Positions 22,271 through 31,182 of a stretch of 64,000 nt of DNA are shown here, piece after piece. Source of the stretch: Nocardia sp. CDC159. Lineage in GTDB: Bacteria > Actinomycetota > Actinomycetes > Mycobacteriales > Mycobacteriaceae. The notes under the pieces were generated by a model. It saw only the letters and a program-made list of their open reading frames with translations, ran no database searches and was not told the DNA's origin. Position numbers and translations under genes: made by a program. The number at the start of each line of letters is the position of its first letter. Position 1 is the stretch's first letter. Location: assembly GCF_023740735.1 (NCBI RefSeq), contig NZ_JAMRXH010000008.1, forward strand, positions 1-64,000, written 5' to 3'.

Positions 22271-23137
22271 TCAACCCGCACGATTGCGATCCTTCTCGCC
22301 TCGCCTTGCCTGCTCGAGCAGGATTCTGGTGATCGTGGCCGGGTCGTCGACCTGGGGGCAGTGGGCCGAGGCGGGCAGGATCAGGACCCGCGCGGAGGGG
22401 AAGCGGCGTTGGGCGCGGTAGGCGGCGCGGTGGGGGATCAGTTTGTCGTGGCGGCCGTGCACGATCAGGGTTGGGGGTAGCGGGCCCTCGGGGTAGCCCG
22501 CGTCGAATTCGCGTAACAGGGTGCGGCCACCCGCTAGCAGCCGTCCGATGGGGCGGGTGTCACCGCACAGGGTCAGGAAGCTCCGTACGTTGTCGGGGTC
22601 GATGTCGCTGCCGCGCGTGTACAACAGATATCGCACGGCCGGATCGGCCAGTCGGCCCCGAAAAACTCTGGCGGGCAGGCGAACACCGGACAGCACGACC
22701 TCGCCGGGGCCGTAGCGGCCGATCGCGGTCGTGATGACCGGCCGATAGCCGAAGCCGGGCACCGACAGCGGCACCGCCGCGCGCACCGGCAGCTCCGGAT
22801 CGGCCGCCGCGCGCAGCGTCAGCCCGGCCCCCATCGAGTTCCCGGACAGCACAACCCCTTGCGGGCCCTGCGCCCGGATGACCGCCGCCACGATGTCGTC
22901 CAACCGCGGTAGGATCGGCTCCCCGCGCGGCAGCAGATGCACCGCCGGGAGATCGATCGCGACGGCCCGGCGACCGGCCGCGGCCAGCCGCTCGAGCACG
23001 CCCAACCAGGTGTCCGCCCGGTCGTACACCCCGTGCAGCAGGACGAACACCGGCCCGGATCCCTCGACCGACAACTGCCGGATCGAGGTCCCGGCGTGGA
23101 TCTCGATGGTTTCCGTCACGACGCTGTGGCGGCTCAT
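22271..23137 (-). CDS. Alpha/beta hydrolase, 288 aa
   Basis: VFVLLHGVYDRADTW, GNSMGAGLTL (Ser), HGRHDKLIP (Asp) and SAHCPQVDDP (His) give a complete triad. ATG at 23137 with AGGAG seven bases upstream; GTG at 23143 is an alternative. It lies 10 bases after the acyl-CoA dehydrogenase stop and so closes that operon. It could act as a thioesterase or lipase in the same pathway. Confidence 0.8.
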   Translation of the reverse strand: MSRHSVVTETIEIHAGTSIRQLSVEGSGPVFVLLHGVYDRADTWLGVLERLAAAGRRAVAIDLPAVHLLPRGEPILPRLDDIVAAVIRAQGPQGVVLSGNSMGAGLTLRAAADPELPVRAAVPLSVPGFGYRPVITTAIGRYGPGEVVLSGVRLPARVFRGRLADPAVRYLLYTRGSDIDPDNVRSFLTLCGDTRPIGRLLAGGRTLLREFDAGYPEGPLPPTLIVHGRHDKLIPHRAAYRAQRRFPSARVLILPASAHCPQVDDPATITRILLEQARRGEKDRNRAG

Positions 23138-23147
23138 CGGCACACTC

Positions 23148-24422
23148 CTACAGGCCCAGCAGCCCCTTGGCGACGTGGGTCACCTGGATCTCGTTGCTGC
23201 CCGCGTAGATCATCAGTGATTTGGCGTCCCGGGCCAGCTGTTCAACCCGGTACTCGGTCATATAGCCGTTGCCGCCGAACAGCTGCACCGCGTCCATGGC
23301 CACCTCGGTGGCGGTCTCCGAGCAGTACAGCTTCATCGCCGAGGCCTCCGCCAGCGTGGGCGGCTTACCCGCGCGGGCGCGCTCGATGGCGTTGAACACC
23401 ATGTTCTGCACATTGATCCGGGCGACCTCCATCTTGGCGAGTTTGAGCTGCACCAGCTGGAAGCGGCCGATCTCCTGACCCCACAGCTTGCGATTCTTCG
23501 CGTAATCCACGCAGAGCCGGTGGCATTCGTTGATGATGCCCAGCGCCATGAACGCCACCCCGATGCGCTCGGCGGTGAAGCTGGACCGGGCGCTCTCCCG
23601 GCCGTCACCGCCCTTGTGCTCCTCGGTCTCGCCGAGCAGCCGGTCCCGGCCGAGGCGGACGTTGTCGAAGAACAGCTCACCGGTGGGCGAGGAGTGCAGG
23701 CCCATCTTCTTGAACGGCTTGCCCTGGGTGAAGCCCTCCATACCCTTGTCGAGCACGAAGGTCAGCACCTTGCGGTTGCGCTTGTCGGGGTCGCCGTCGC
23801 CTGCCCCGGCACGCTTTTCGCCGGGGTCCAATTTGGCGTAGACGATGACGGTATCGGCGTAGGGGCCGTTGGTGATGAAGGTCTTCTGCCCGTTGAGGAT
23901 GTAGTCCTCACCGTCTCGCTTGACGTAGGTCTTCATCCCGCCGAACGCGTCGCTGCCGGAATCCGGTTCGGTGATCGCCCACGCCGCGACCTTCTTCATG
24001 GTCACGATGTCCTCGAGCCACCGCTCCTTCTGCGCGAGCGTGCCCCGCGCCAGAATGGTGGTGGCCCCGAGCCCGATGCTGACCCCCATGGCGCTGACCA
24101 AACCCATACAGACCCCGGACAATTCGCTGATCAGCACCGCCATCAGCGACTCCTGACCACCGAACGGGTCGGGTGAGGAGGACTCTTTGGACTTCTCCGC
24201 CGGCGCCTCCCCCGCCTCCCGGGCCCGCTGCCTGGCCAGCAGCTTGCCGACCGCCTCGGCCCCCATCACATCGATGCCGAACTCGCTGAACAGCTTTCGG
24301 ATCACCGGATACGGCGGCAGCTCCCCGCTCTCGAGGGCGTCGACCTTCGGACGCACCTCCTTGTCGATGAAGCCGCGCACCGCGTCGCGGATCAGCTCAT
24401 CGGTCTCGGACCACTCGAACAT
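23148..24422 (-). CDS. Acyl-CoA dehydrogenase (FadE family)
   Basis: A 424-residue FAD enzyme for the first oxidation of an acyl-CoA. AITEPDSGSDAFGG, NGQKTFITNG, FGGNGYMTEYRVEQLARDAK and IYAGSNEIQ are family signatures. The residue before G in the IYxG motif, catalytic Glu in medium-chain enzymes, is Ala, so the base must be elsewhere, as in isovaleryl- or long-chain-type enzymes. A charged Ser/Glu-rich insert (residues ~65-90) is unusual. It follows the SDR gene in a five-gene operon. Confidence 0.9.
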   Translation of the reverse strand: MFEWSETDELIRDAVRGFIDKEVRPKVDALESGELPPYPVIRKLFSEFGIDVMGAEAVGKLLARQRAREAGEAPAEKSKESSSPDPFGGQESLMAVLISELSGVCMGLVSAMGVSIGLGATTILARGTLAQKERWLEDIVTMKKVAAWAITEPDSGSDAFGGMKTYVKRDGEDYILNGQKTFITNGPYADTVIVYAKLDPGEKRAGAGDGDPDKRNRKVLTFVLDKGMEGFTQGKPFKKMGLHSSPTGELFFDNVRLGRDRLLGETEEHKGGDGRESARSSFTAERIGVAFMALGIINECHRLCVDYAKNRKLWGQEIGRFQLVQLKLAKMEVARINVQNMVFNAIERARAGKPPTLAEASAMKLYCSETATEVAMDAVQLFGGNGYMTEYRVEQLARDAKSLMIYAGSNEIQVTHVAKGLLGL

Positions 24423-24443
24423 CGTTGTTCTCCTTCGTGCCTA

Positions 24444-25313
24444 CTACGGCAGACGAGCGGCGATATCCTCGATCGCCCAGGGTCCCTCGGTCTCGATCGT
24501 CTTCACGTCGTGCCAGCCCGCCAGCTCCGAGATGGCCTCGCCCTGCACCGCGAACACCTTGCCGGTGATCGGGCATTTGTCGGAGGCGAGATAGGCCACC
24601 AGCGGAGAGATATTGGCCGGGCTGAACGGATCGAATTCGCCCTCGGGAATCTCGGCCTCGAAGATCGCGCTCATACCCGGCGTGGCCAGGGTGAGCCGGG
24701 TGCGGGCGATCGGCGCGATCGCATTGACCCGCACGCCGTAGCGCTCCAGCTCGTCGGCGGCCACCAGGGTGAGCGCGGCGATCCCCGCCTTGGCCGCGCC
24801 GTAATTGGCCTGACCCGCGTTCGGCACCGTGGTGCCCGAGGCCGAGGCCGTGTTCACCACCGCCGCACTGGGCTGGTTACCAGCCTTGGACTGCGCCTTC
24901 CAGTACGCCGCGGCATGCCGCAGCACATTGAAATGCCCCTTCAGATGGACGGCGATGACCGCGTCCCACTGCGCCTCCTCGAGTCCGGCGATGAAGCCGT
25001 CGCGCAGGATGCCCGCGTTGTTGACCACGACATCCAGCGAGCCGAACTCCGAGATCGCCTGATCCACCAGCTTTTTCGCGCCGTCCCACTCGGCCACGTT
25101 GTCGGTGTTGGCGACCGCCCGGCCGCCCGCGGCGACGATCTCGTCGACGACCTGCTGGGCCGGACCCGCGTCCTGGCCCGTGCCGGTGTTGTCGCCGCCC
25201 AGATCGTTGACGACGACCGCCGCACCCTCGCGGGCGAACAGCAGCGCGTGCTCACGCCCGATTCCGCGACCGGCGCCGGTGATGATGGCGACCTTGCCTT
25301 CCAGTGCGCCCAT
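24444..25313 (-). CDS. SDR 3-hydroxyacyl-CoA dehydrogenase-type protein
   Basis: 289 residues. TGAGRGIGREHALLFA (NAD site), NNAGILRD and YGAAK (Tyr/Lys active site) identify a classical SDR. The length and the LGGDNTGTG loop resemble the dehydrogenase domain of multifunctional enzyme 2 (HSD17B4), which oxidises (3R)-hydroxyacyl-CoA. Together with the MaoC hydratase it would perform the hydration and second oxidation steps. NADP or NAD preference is not decided. Confidence 0.85.
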   Translation of the reverse strand: MGALEGKVAIITGAGRGIGREHALLFAREGAAVVVNDLGGDNTGTGQDAGPAQQVVDEIVAAGGRAVANTDNVAEWDGAKKLVDQAISEFGSLDVVVNNAGILRDGFIAGLEEAQWDAVIAVHLKGHFNVLRHAAAYWKAQSKAGNQPSAAVVNTASASGTTVPNAGQANYGAAKAGIAALTLVAADELERYGVRVNAIAPIARTRLTLATPGMSAIFEAEIPEGEFDPFSPANISPLVAYLASDKCPITGKVFAVQGEAISELAGWHDVKTIETEGPWAIEDIAARLP

Positions 25314-25331
25314 GTCTGCCTCTCCTGAATG

Positions 25332-26204
25332 TCAATCCGCGATCTCGGCCAGACCGTCGCTGAGCACGACGTCCGCGCCGCGCACGGTCTCGAATGCGTA
25401 AGTGGTGACGCCGTTTTCGGACTTCACCCGCCAGATGCGGGTCTCGAGGTCGTCGCCGGGGAAGACCATCTTGGCGAAGCGCACCCCGAATCGCCGCAGC
25501 CGGTGCACATCCGAACCGCCGACCTCGGTCAGCACCGCCCACGACGCGAACGCCATGGTGCACAGGCCGTGTGCGATGATGCCGGGCAGTCCGGCGTCCT
25601 TGGCGACCTGCTCGTCCAGATGCAGCGGCACCGGATCGCCGGCGGCCGGGGCATAGCGGTAGGTCTGATCGCTGTCGATGTGCTGAGGAACCACGGCGGT
25701 CGGTTCCACGCCGCGCAGGCGCTCGGGGAACTTGTGTTCCGGCGCGGGCTGGCCCGCGGTCTTACCGGCGTCGATATTGCGGAAGAATGCGGTCAGATAC
25801 TGCTCGTTGACCAATTCGGCCGCGTCGTCGCGGGTTTCGATGTGGATGGTGATGGAGCTGCCGTTCTCCCGGCCGGTGTAGCCGACCGCGCGGGCCCGGG
25901 CCACCAGCTTCTCGCCCGGGCGAATCGGGCGGTGGAAGTGGAAGTCCTGCTCGCCGTGCAGCACCCGGCCGAAGATGTCCATCGGCGCGACATCGATGAC
26001 CGGCACCATCATGGCGTCGAAGACCGGCACGATCGCGAAGACCGGCGGGGCGACCTCGCCGTCGCGATGCGCCTCGATGGGATCGTTGGTGGCGGCGGCA
26101 TATTCGGCGATGCGGGCCCGGGTGACCTCGAAGGTCTCCTCGTCGCTCCAGTTGCCCAGGCCCGAATCGTCGAATTCCACCACCCGCGAGGTGGTTTCGG
26201 TCAT
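25332..26204 (-). CDS. MaoC-type enoyl-CoA hydratase 2, double hotdog
   Basis: 290 residues from MTETTSR. Residues ~195-225 read YRYAPAAGDPVPLHLDEQ and then GLPGIIAHGLCTM, a near-perfect hydratase-2 motif with catalytic Asp and His. The N-terminal half is a second, degenerate hotdog that binds the acyl chain. It hydrates trans-2-enoyl-CoA to the (3R)-hydroxy product used by the adjacent SDR. An upstream ATG (26222) is possible. Confidence 0.9.
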   Translation of the reverse strand: MTETTSRVVEFDDSGLGNWSDEETFEVTRARIAEYAAATNDPIEAHRDGEVAPPVFAIVPVFDAMMVPVIDVAPMDIFGRVLHGEQDFHFHRPIRPGEKLVARARAVGYTGRENGSSITIHIETRDDAAELVNEQYLTAFFRNIDAGKTAGQPAPEHKFPERLRGVEPTAVVPQHIDSDQTYRYAPAAGDPVPLHLDEQVAKDAGLPGIIAHGLCTMAFASWAVLTEVGGSDVHRLRRFGVRFAKMVFPGDDLETRIWRVKSENGVTTYAFETVRGADVVLSDGLAEIAD

Positions 26205-26271
26205 GCTGTGTCCATTCGGCATTCGCGGAGCCCTGCGTGGTTACGCAAGCTGCCGCCTCCGGGCCTGACGC

Positions 26272-26706
26272 TCATGCCGCGGCCAACGAGTCCAGCGCGT
26301 CCAGCGACTTCTCCAGCTGCTTCATGCCGTCCTTTTCCACGGCCTTGCCCAGCGCGCCCTTGATCAGCGCGCCCTCGAAGTCGCCCTTGATCGACAGCTC
26401 GCTACCGTCCCCGGCGGGGGTGATCTCGAAGGTGAATTCGACCTTCACCCCGGCCATTCCGGTGGCGGTGAGGGTGAGCTTGTTCGGCGCCTCGACCGAG
26501 GCCACATTCCACTCGAACTTGTTGGCCATGCCCAGCATGACGACCTTGGCCACCAGCTTGTTGCCCTGCGACAGCGTGGCCGGGGGCTCCTCCATCCAGC
26601 GCTCGTGAATGGAGAACCACTCGCCCCAGGTGTTCGGGTTGCCGACGACCGCCCACAGCGCCTCGGGATTCGCGGACATCTTCTTGGTGTATTCGATGTG
26701 GCCCAT
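26272..26706 (-). CDS. SRPBCC-family lipid-binding protein
   Basis: 144 residues, MGHIEYTKKMSANPEALWAVV...WGEWFSIH, a START/polyketide-cyclase-like fold with a hydrophobic pocket. The protein is probably cytoplasmic. In this operon it may bind or deliver a hydrophobic acyl substrate; this role is inferred. It lies between thiolase and hydratase genes. Confidence 0.8.
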   Translation of the reverse strand: MGHIEYTKKMSANPEALWAVVGNPNTWGEWFSIHERWMEEPPATLSQGNKLVAKVVMLGMANKFEWNVASVEAPNKLTLTATGMAGVKVEFTFEITPAGDGSELSIKGDFEGALIKGALGKAVEKDGMKQLEKSLDALDSLAAA

Positions 26707-26738
26707 TTCGTTCTCTCTCTTGGTATCTCGTCGGAAAA

Positions 26739-27944
26739 TCAGCGGTCGGCGCGCTGGTAGGCGGTGATGATCGCCGCGCCGCCCAGGCCGATGTTGTGCT
26801 GCAGCGCGGCGGTGACGCCCTCGACCTGGCGCTTGTCGGCCTGCCCGCGCAGCTGCCAGGTCAGCTCCGAGCACTGCGCCAGGCCCGTCGCACCCAGCGG
26901 ATGGCCCTTGGAGATCAGCCCGCCGGACGGGTTGACGACCCACTTGCCCCCGTAGGTGGTCTGGTCGTCGTCGATGAGCTTTCCGGCCTCACCCGCACCG
27001 CACAGGCCCAGCGCCTCGTACAGCAGCAGCTCGTTGGCGGAGAAGCAGTCGTGCAACTCGATGACCTGGAAGTCCTCGGCACCGAGTCCGGACTGCTCGT
27101 AAACCTTCCGCGCCGCTTGGACATTCATGTCGTAGCCGATGATGTTCTTGGCGGTGCCGTCGAAGGTGGAGGCGAAGTCGGTGGTCATCGCCTGGCCGAC
27201 GATCTCGACCGCCTGCCCGGCCAGGTCGTGGGAGTCGACGAATGCCTCCGAAGCCAAGATCACCGCGCCGGAACCGTCGGAGGTCGGCGAACACTGCAGC
27301 TTGGTCAACGGGTCGTAGATGACGCGGGAGTCCAGGATCTCCTGCAGCGTGTACTCGTCCTGGAACTGCGCGTACGGGTTGTTGACCGAATGCTTGTGGT
27401 TCTTGTAGCCGATCTTGGCGAAGTGCTCGGCGGTGGTGCCGTAGGTCTTCATATGCTCGCGACCGGCCGCGCCGAACATCCAGGGCGCGGGCGGGAACAG
27501 CACCTCGGAGATCTCGGCCAGGGCCATCATGTGCTTGCCCATGGGCTGTTCGCGATCGTCGTACATCGCGCCCAGCGAGCCGGGCTGCATCTTCTCGAAG
27601 CCGAGGGCCAGCGTGCAGTCGGCCAGCCCACCCCGGATCGCCTGCGCCGCAAGGTAGAGCGCGGTCGAACCGGTGGAGCAGTTGTTGTTGACGTTGACCA
27701 CCGGGATACCCGTCATGCCCAGCTCGTAGACCGCGCGCTGACCCGAGGTGGACTCGCCGTAGACGTAGCCGACATAGGCCTGCTGCACCTGGTCATAGGA
27801 GATCCCGGCGTCTGCGAGGGCCTTCGTACCCGACTCTCGCGCCATATCCGGGTAGTCCCAGTCGCTGCCGTCTTCGTTCTTGCGCCGCCCCGGCTTCTCG
27901 AACTTCGTCATGCCGACGCCGACGACGTAGACCTTGTTCGCCAT
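26739..27944 (-). CDS. SCP-x-type thiolase / lipid-transfer protein
   Basis: 401 residues from MANKVYVVGVGMTKF; the frame opens earlier but has no coding character there. NNNCSTGSTALYLA (Cys89), VIELHDCFSANE and LISKGHPLGATG provide the Cys/His/His centre of the SCP-x thiolase family (mycobacterial Ltp proteins). It would cleave 3-ketoacyl-CoA with long, branched or sterol side chains; substrate not determined. First gene of the leftward operon behind the 28003 palindrome. Confidence 0.9.
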   Translation of the reverse strand: MANKVYVVGVGMTKFEKPGRRKNEDGSDWDYPDMARESGTKALADAGISYDQVQQAYVGYVYGESTSGQRAVYELGMTGIPVVNVNNNCSTGSTALYLAAQAIRGGLADCTLALGFEKMQPGSLGAMYDDREQPMGKHMMALAEISEVLFPPAPWMFGAAGREHMKTYGTTAEHFAKIGYKNHKHSVNNPYAQFQDEYTLQEILDSRVIYDPLTKLQCSPTSDGSGAVILASEAFVDSHDLAGQAVEIVGQAMTTDFASTFDGTAKNIIGYDMNVQAARKVYEQSGLGAEDFQVIELHDCFSANELLLYEALGLCGAGEAGKLIDDDQTTYGGKWVVNPSGGLISKGHPLGATGLAQCSELTWQLRGQADKRQVEGVTAALQHNIGLGGAAIITAYQRADR

Positions 27945-28002
27945 CGAATTCCTCACATCTGGCCGTCGGCCGCGCGACGGCATCCGGACCGGACGAAAAC
28001 AA

Positions 28003-28020
28003 ACATACAGAGCTGTATGT
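28003..28020. promoter_or_regulatory. TetR-type palindrome upstream of thiolase operon
   Basis: ACATACAG-AG-CTGTATGT is a perfect 18-base palindrome 59 bases upstream of the thiolase start. It shares the layout CATxCAG-N2-CTGxATG with the palindrome in front of the TetR gene, indicating one regulator for both. Confidence 0.65.
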
Positions 28021-28143
28021 AATGCCGCAAGAGTGACGTCGATTGCACTCCGGACCCGCCTGTCACGTCGCCGATTCGTTACATACATCCAGCGTTGTAC
28101 GGTGTATTGGCAGAGCGGGCCCCACGGCTGGTTGGATGGGCCG

Positions 28144-28575
28144 GTGACCTCCGACTGCTTCCGGCTGATAGAGCCCGTTCCGACCGCCGAGGCCATCCCG
28201 AGCTGGGCGCCCCACTTCGCCCACTTCGATTCCGTTGTCGGCTATTCCAGCCTGGGCCATGCGTTTCTGGCCAACCTCGACACCGGCGACTACGCCATCC
28301 TCTACCCGTACCGGGCGGGCGCGACGGGCTACGGGCCGTTCGTGAGCGTCTGGGAATTCGCCGATCAGGTCCTCACCGAGCCGAGGTTCGCCGACTTCGT
28401 GCTGCGCCCCGACCATGTCTCCGAAATCGCCGACCATCTGGGGCCGTTGGACAACGGACAGGTGTACGCGGCCACGCCGTTCCCCTTCCAGGGCGGCACC
28501 GAATCGCCCGAGTCCTATCAGCTCGACGACCTGTGGAGCTTTCTGGACCGGGTCGCGCAGGCGCACGGTCTGTAG
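28144..28575 (+). CDS. DUF1851-like protein, 143 aa
   Basis: Read from GTG at 28144; earlier starts in the frame are possible (GTG at 28102). The GHAFLANLDTGDYAILYP stretch, then HVSEIADHLGPLDNGQVY and ending LWSFLDRVAQAHGL, resemble the DUF1851 (T6SS immunity Tdi1-like C-terminal) pattern. No toxin gene adjoins it, so an orphan immunity-type or housekeeping role is open. Confidence 0.5.
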   Translation: MTSDCFRLIEPVPTAEAIPSWAPHFAHFDSVVGYSSLGHAFLANLDTGDYAILYPYRAGATGYGPFVSVWEFADQVLTEPRFADFVLRPDHVSEIADHLGPLDNGQVYAATPFPFQGGTESPESYQLDDLWSFLDRVAQAHGL

Positions 28576-28579
28576 CCGG

Positions 28580-29224
28580 TCACTCCGCGGCGGTCAGCCC
28601 GGGCAGCGTGGCCGCGGCGGCGCGGCGCAGGTGGGCCGAGGCGCGGCGCCAGCGGCGCAACGCGCGCTCGGGATCGGGAGAGACGAAGTTGGACACCAGG
28701 ATTCCGCGCATGGTGTCCATCGCGGTGTAGGCGAAGTCGCGAACTTCCTTGCGCTGCATCTCGTCCGGGACCAGTTGGGAGACGGCCATCAGCACGGCGT
28801 TGTTGACGAACGGCTCGACCTTCTCCAGCGCCGCGGCCAGCACCGGATCGGTACGCCCGGCCACCCACAGTTCCATCGCCGCGATGAACAGCGGCCCCTG
28901 GTGCAGCTCCCACATGAAATCCAGTGCGACACCGAGCGGATCGTCGCCCGCCCGGACCCGGCCGAGCTCCTGCATGGCCGCCTCGGTGCGGCGCTGCGCC
29001 AGATGACTGATCGCCGCCACCACCAGATCGTTCTTCGATCCGAAGTGATGCACCTGCGCGCCCCGCGTGACCCCGGCCCGCTCGGCCACCCGCGGCGTGG
29101 TGGTCCCGGCATACCCGTATTCGACGAGACAGTCGATCGTGGCGTCGAGCAACCGCACCCGCATCTCACTGCTGCGCTGCTCCTGGGTGCGCCGCTGCGG
29201 CTTCGATACTGCGGACCTGGTCAT
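28580..29224 (-). CDS. TetR-family repressor of the beta-oxidation operon (proposed)
   Basis: 214 residues. LLDATIDCLVEYGYAGTTTPRVAERAGV with RGAQVHHFGSKNDLV is a textbook TetR N-terminal HTH (residues ~20-68); the rest is the helical ligand-binding domain. The start at 29224 is next to a palindrome at 29244. A matching palindrome precedes the thiolase operon, so an acyl-CoA ligand is a good guess. Confidence 0.85.
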   Translation of the reverse strand: MTRSAVSKPQRRTQEQRSSEMRVRLLDATIDCLVEYGYAGTTTPRVAERAGVTRGAQVHHFGSKNDLVVAAISHLAQRRTEAAMQELGRVRAGDDPLGVALDFMWELHQGPLFIAAMELWVAGRTDPVLAAALEKVEPFVNNAVLMAVSQLVPDEMQRKEVRDFAYTAMDTMRGILVSNFVSPDPERALRRWRRASAHLRRAAAATLPGLTAAE

Positions 29225-29243
29225 TCCCGCGATTCTACACTTA

Positions 29244-29259
29244 CATTCAGATCTGAATG
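29244..29259. promoter_or_regulatory. TetR auto-operator palindrome
   Basis: CATTCAGATCTGAATG is a perfect 16-base palindrome 20 bases upstream of the TetR start. It matches the 28003 site as CATxCAG-N2-CTGxATG. Confidence 0.65.
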
Positions 29260-29335
29260 GAACTGTGCCCGGCCGGTTCGGTGTGTGGGCGGCACTCCCC
29301 CGCCACCGATCCGCCCAGCCGCACCACTTCCCGCA

Positions 29336-29373
29336 CTTCGCACCCCCTGCGGGCGACCGCAAGGGGTGCGAAG
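29336..29373 (-). terminator. Hairpin after the MFS gene
   Basis: A 17-bp stem with one mismatch: CTTCGCACCCCCTGCGG pairs with CCGCAAGGGGTGCGAAG around the loop GCGA. It sits 40 bases past the MFS stop, between the MFS and TetR genes. Confidence 0.7.
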
Positions 29374-29412
29374 CGCAATAAGGGGTGCGGCGGTTCTCGG
29401 CGCGGGCCGGAG

Positions 29413-30846
29413 TCAGCGGCGGGGCAGGCGGTTGCGGCGTTGGGGGGTGACGCAGCGGTCGAACATCCGGGCCGTACCCGAGCTCAGTGCGGCCCGCGAA
29501 CGGCGAATCCGCCGCGGCACCACTACCGCCTCGGCCGCCTCGACGACCAGCCGTTCGGCGTTCTCGTCGAGATCGGCGTGCGAGCGGGCGCGGCGGGCCA
29601 GCGACACCGTGACCGTGAACAGCAGCACCCCGGCGATGCCCAGGCCGACGCCGACGAGGGCGGGCGCGGTGTAGCCGAGACCCGCGGCGATGACCACACC
29701 GCCCAGCCACGCACCCGCCGCGTTGGCGATATTGAGCGCGGCGTGGTTCAGCGCGGCGGCGAGGGTCTGCGCGTCGTGGGCGACGTCCATCAGGCGGGTC
29801 TGCAGGCCGGGGGCCAGCGCCGCCCCGGTCGCGCCGACCAGGAAGGCGCCGATCGCGGCGGTGTACGGATTGTGCGCGGCGGCAACGAAGCCCGCGAGCA
29901 CTATCACCATCGAGATCATCGCCGCGTACACCGCGAGATCCACGCCGCGGTCGGCCAGCACGCCGCCGACGATATTGCCCGCGATCATGCCGAGTCCGAA
30001 CAGCGCCAGCACGATCGGCACGAAGCCCAGCGGCATATGCGCCACATCGGTGAGGGTGGTGGTGATGTAGGTGTAGACCGCGAACATGCCGCCGAAGCCG
30101 ATCGCGCCGACCAGCAGCGTCAGGATCACCTGGGAGCGGCGCAGCGCGCCGAGTTCGGTGCGCGGGTCGGTCATCCGGATGCCGGTGAGTTCGGGGACGA
30201 ATCGCGCGATCGCGGCCACGGTCGCGATTCCGATGAGGGCGACGACCACATAGGCGTCCCGCCAGCCGAGGTGCTGACCCAGCCAGGTGGCGGCGGGAAC
30301 GCCGACGACATTGGCGGCGCTCAGTCCCAGCATAACGGCAGCAACCGCTTTGGCCCGCTGCCCCACCGGGGCGAGTGTCGCGGCCGCCAGCGAGGCGACG
30401 CCGAAGTAGGCGCCGTGCGGCAGACCGGAGACGAACCGCGCGGCCAGCAGCGTGCCGAATGTCGGCGCGATCACCGATGCGGCATTACCCAGCGCGAACG
30501 CGGCCATCAGAACGATCAGCAGGCGTTTGCGCGACACCCGCGCAGACAGCGCGGCGATCACCGGAGCGCCCACGACCACGCCGAGGGCATAGGCGGAAAC
30601 GGCGCGGCCCGCGGTCGGTTCGGACACATTCAGGGAATGGGCGATATTGGGCAGCAAACCCATGGTGACGAATTCGGTGGTGCCGATGCCGAAACCACCG
30701 AGCGCCAGCGCGAGCATGGCGGGGATATGCCAACTGGTGCGCGCGGGCATGCCGGACGGGCCGTGCCGGTGGACGGCCGGGGCGGCAGGTGCGGTCGGGG
30801 AGGCCACGAGGGGCGCGGTTACGGAGGCCACGATCAAGAGCAACAC
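29413..30846 (-). CDS. MFS exporter, AraJ/PbuE-like (12 TM)
   Basis: Up to 477 residues. ALALGGFGIGTTEFVTMGLLP in the first helix and ARVSRKRLLIVLMAAF in the loop after helix 2 are typical of the DHA1-type sugar/drug efflux group. About twelve hydrophobic helices, with a long basic C-terminal tail (~60 residues). The GTG at 30846 gives an odd Ala/Pro-rich leader; ATG at 30750 (MPARTSWHIP) may be the true start. Substrate unknown. Confidence 0.8.
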   Translation of the reverse strand: MLLLIVASVTAPLVASPTAPAAPAVHRHGPSGMPARTSWHIPAMLALALGGFGIGTTEFVTMGLLPNIAHSLNVSEPTAGRAVSAYALGVVVGAPVIAALSARVSRKRLLIVLMAAFALGNAASVIAPTFGTLLAARFVSGLPHGAYFGVASLAAATLAPVGQRAKAVAAVMLGLSAANVVGVPAATWLGQHLGWRDAYVVVALIGIATVAAIARFVPELTGIRMTDPRTELGALRRSQVILTLLVGAIGFGGMFAVYTYITTTLTDVAHMPLGFVPIVLALFGLGMIAGNIVGGVLADRGVDLAVYAAMISMVIVLAGFVAAAHNPYTAAIGAFLVGATGAALAPGLQTRLMDVAHDAQTLAAALNHAALNIANAAGAWLGGVVIAAGLGYTAPALVGVGLGIAGVLLFTVTVSLARRARSHADLDENAERLVVEAAEAVVVPRRIRRSRAALSSGTARMFDRCVTPQRRNRLPRR

Positions 30847-31182
30847 AGCAGTTCCCGGGCTTTAAAGGCGAAACAAACGTGATCTCACTCACCTGCTCGG
30901 CGGACTACGCGAGCACGGCTCTCGTTGTCTGCCAAGGGCATTGGTGGACAACAAATTTCAACCGGAAACAAGTACCTGCGGCACTGTCGGAAAATCCGGC
31001 GCTGTCATGCAGATCACCCCGCCCCGATCCGGACCCCCTCGGCAAAGTCCCGCAATCGGGCGGCGGGCCGGGAGCAACTGACCCCGAACGCAATTCGGGC
31101 ACCCGCGGCCACCGGGAATCGGTGGGGGCGGGTGCCCGGATATCTTTCGCTTCGCGCTCACAGCCCTGGCGCGAAGTTGGAC
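30847..31182. other. Intergenic region between MFS and icd, no gene seen
   Basis: Its right end carries the icd terminator (31096-31138) and its left end must hold the MFS promoter. Nothing else with coding character is visible. Confidence 0.6.
31096..31138 (-). terminator. icd terminator hairpin
   Basis: CGGGCACCCGC (31096-31106) pairs with GCGGGTGCCCG (31128-31138), with an inner CCACCG/CGGTGG stem separated by symmetrical GG bulges. It lies 44 bases past the icd stop. Confidence 0.7.

Noticed and set aside
28021..28101. A further TetR palindrome in TACATACATCCAGCGTTGTACGGTGTA
   Set aside because: Only a few end bases pair and the spacing does not match the two strong palindromes.
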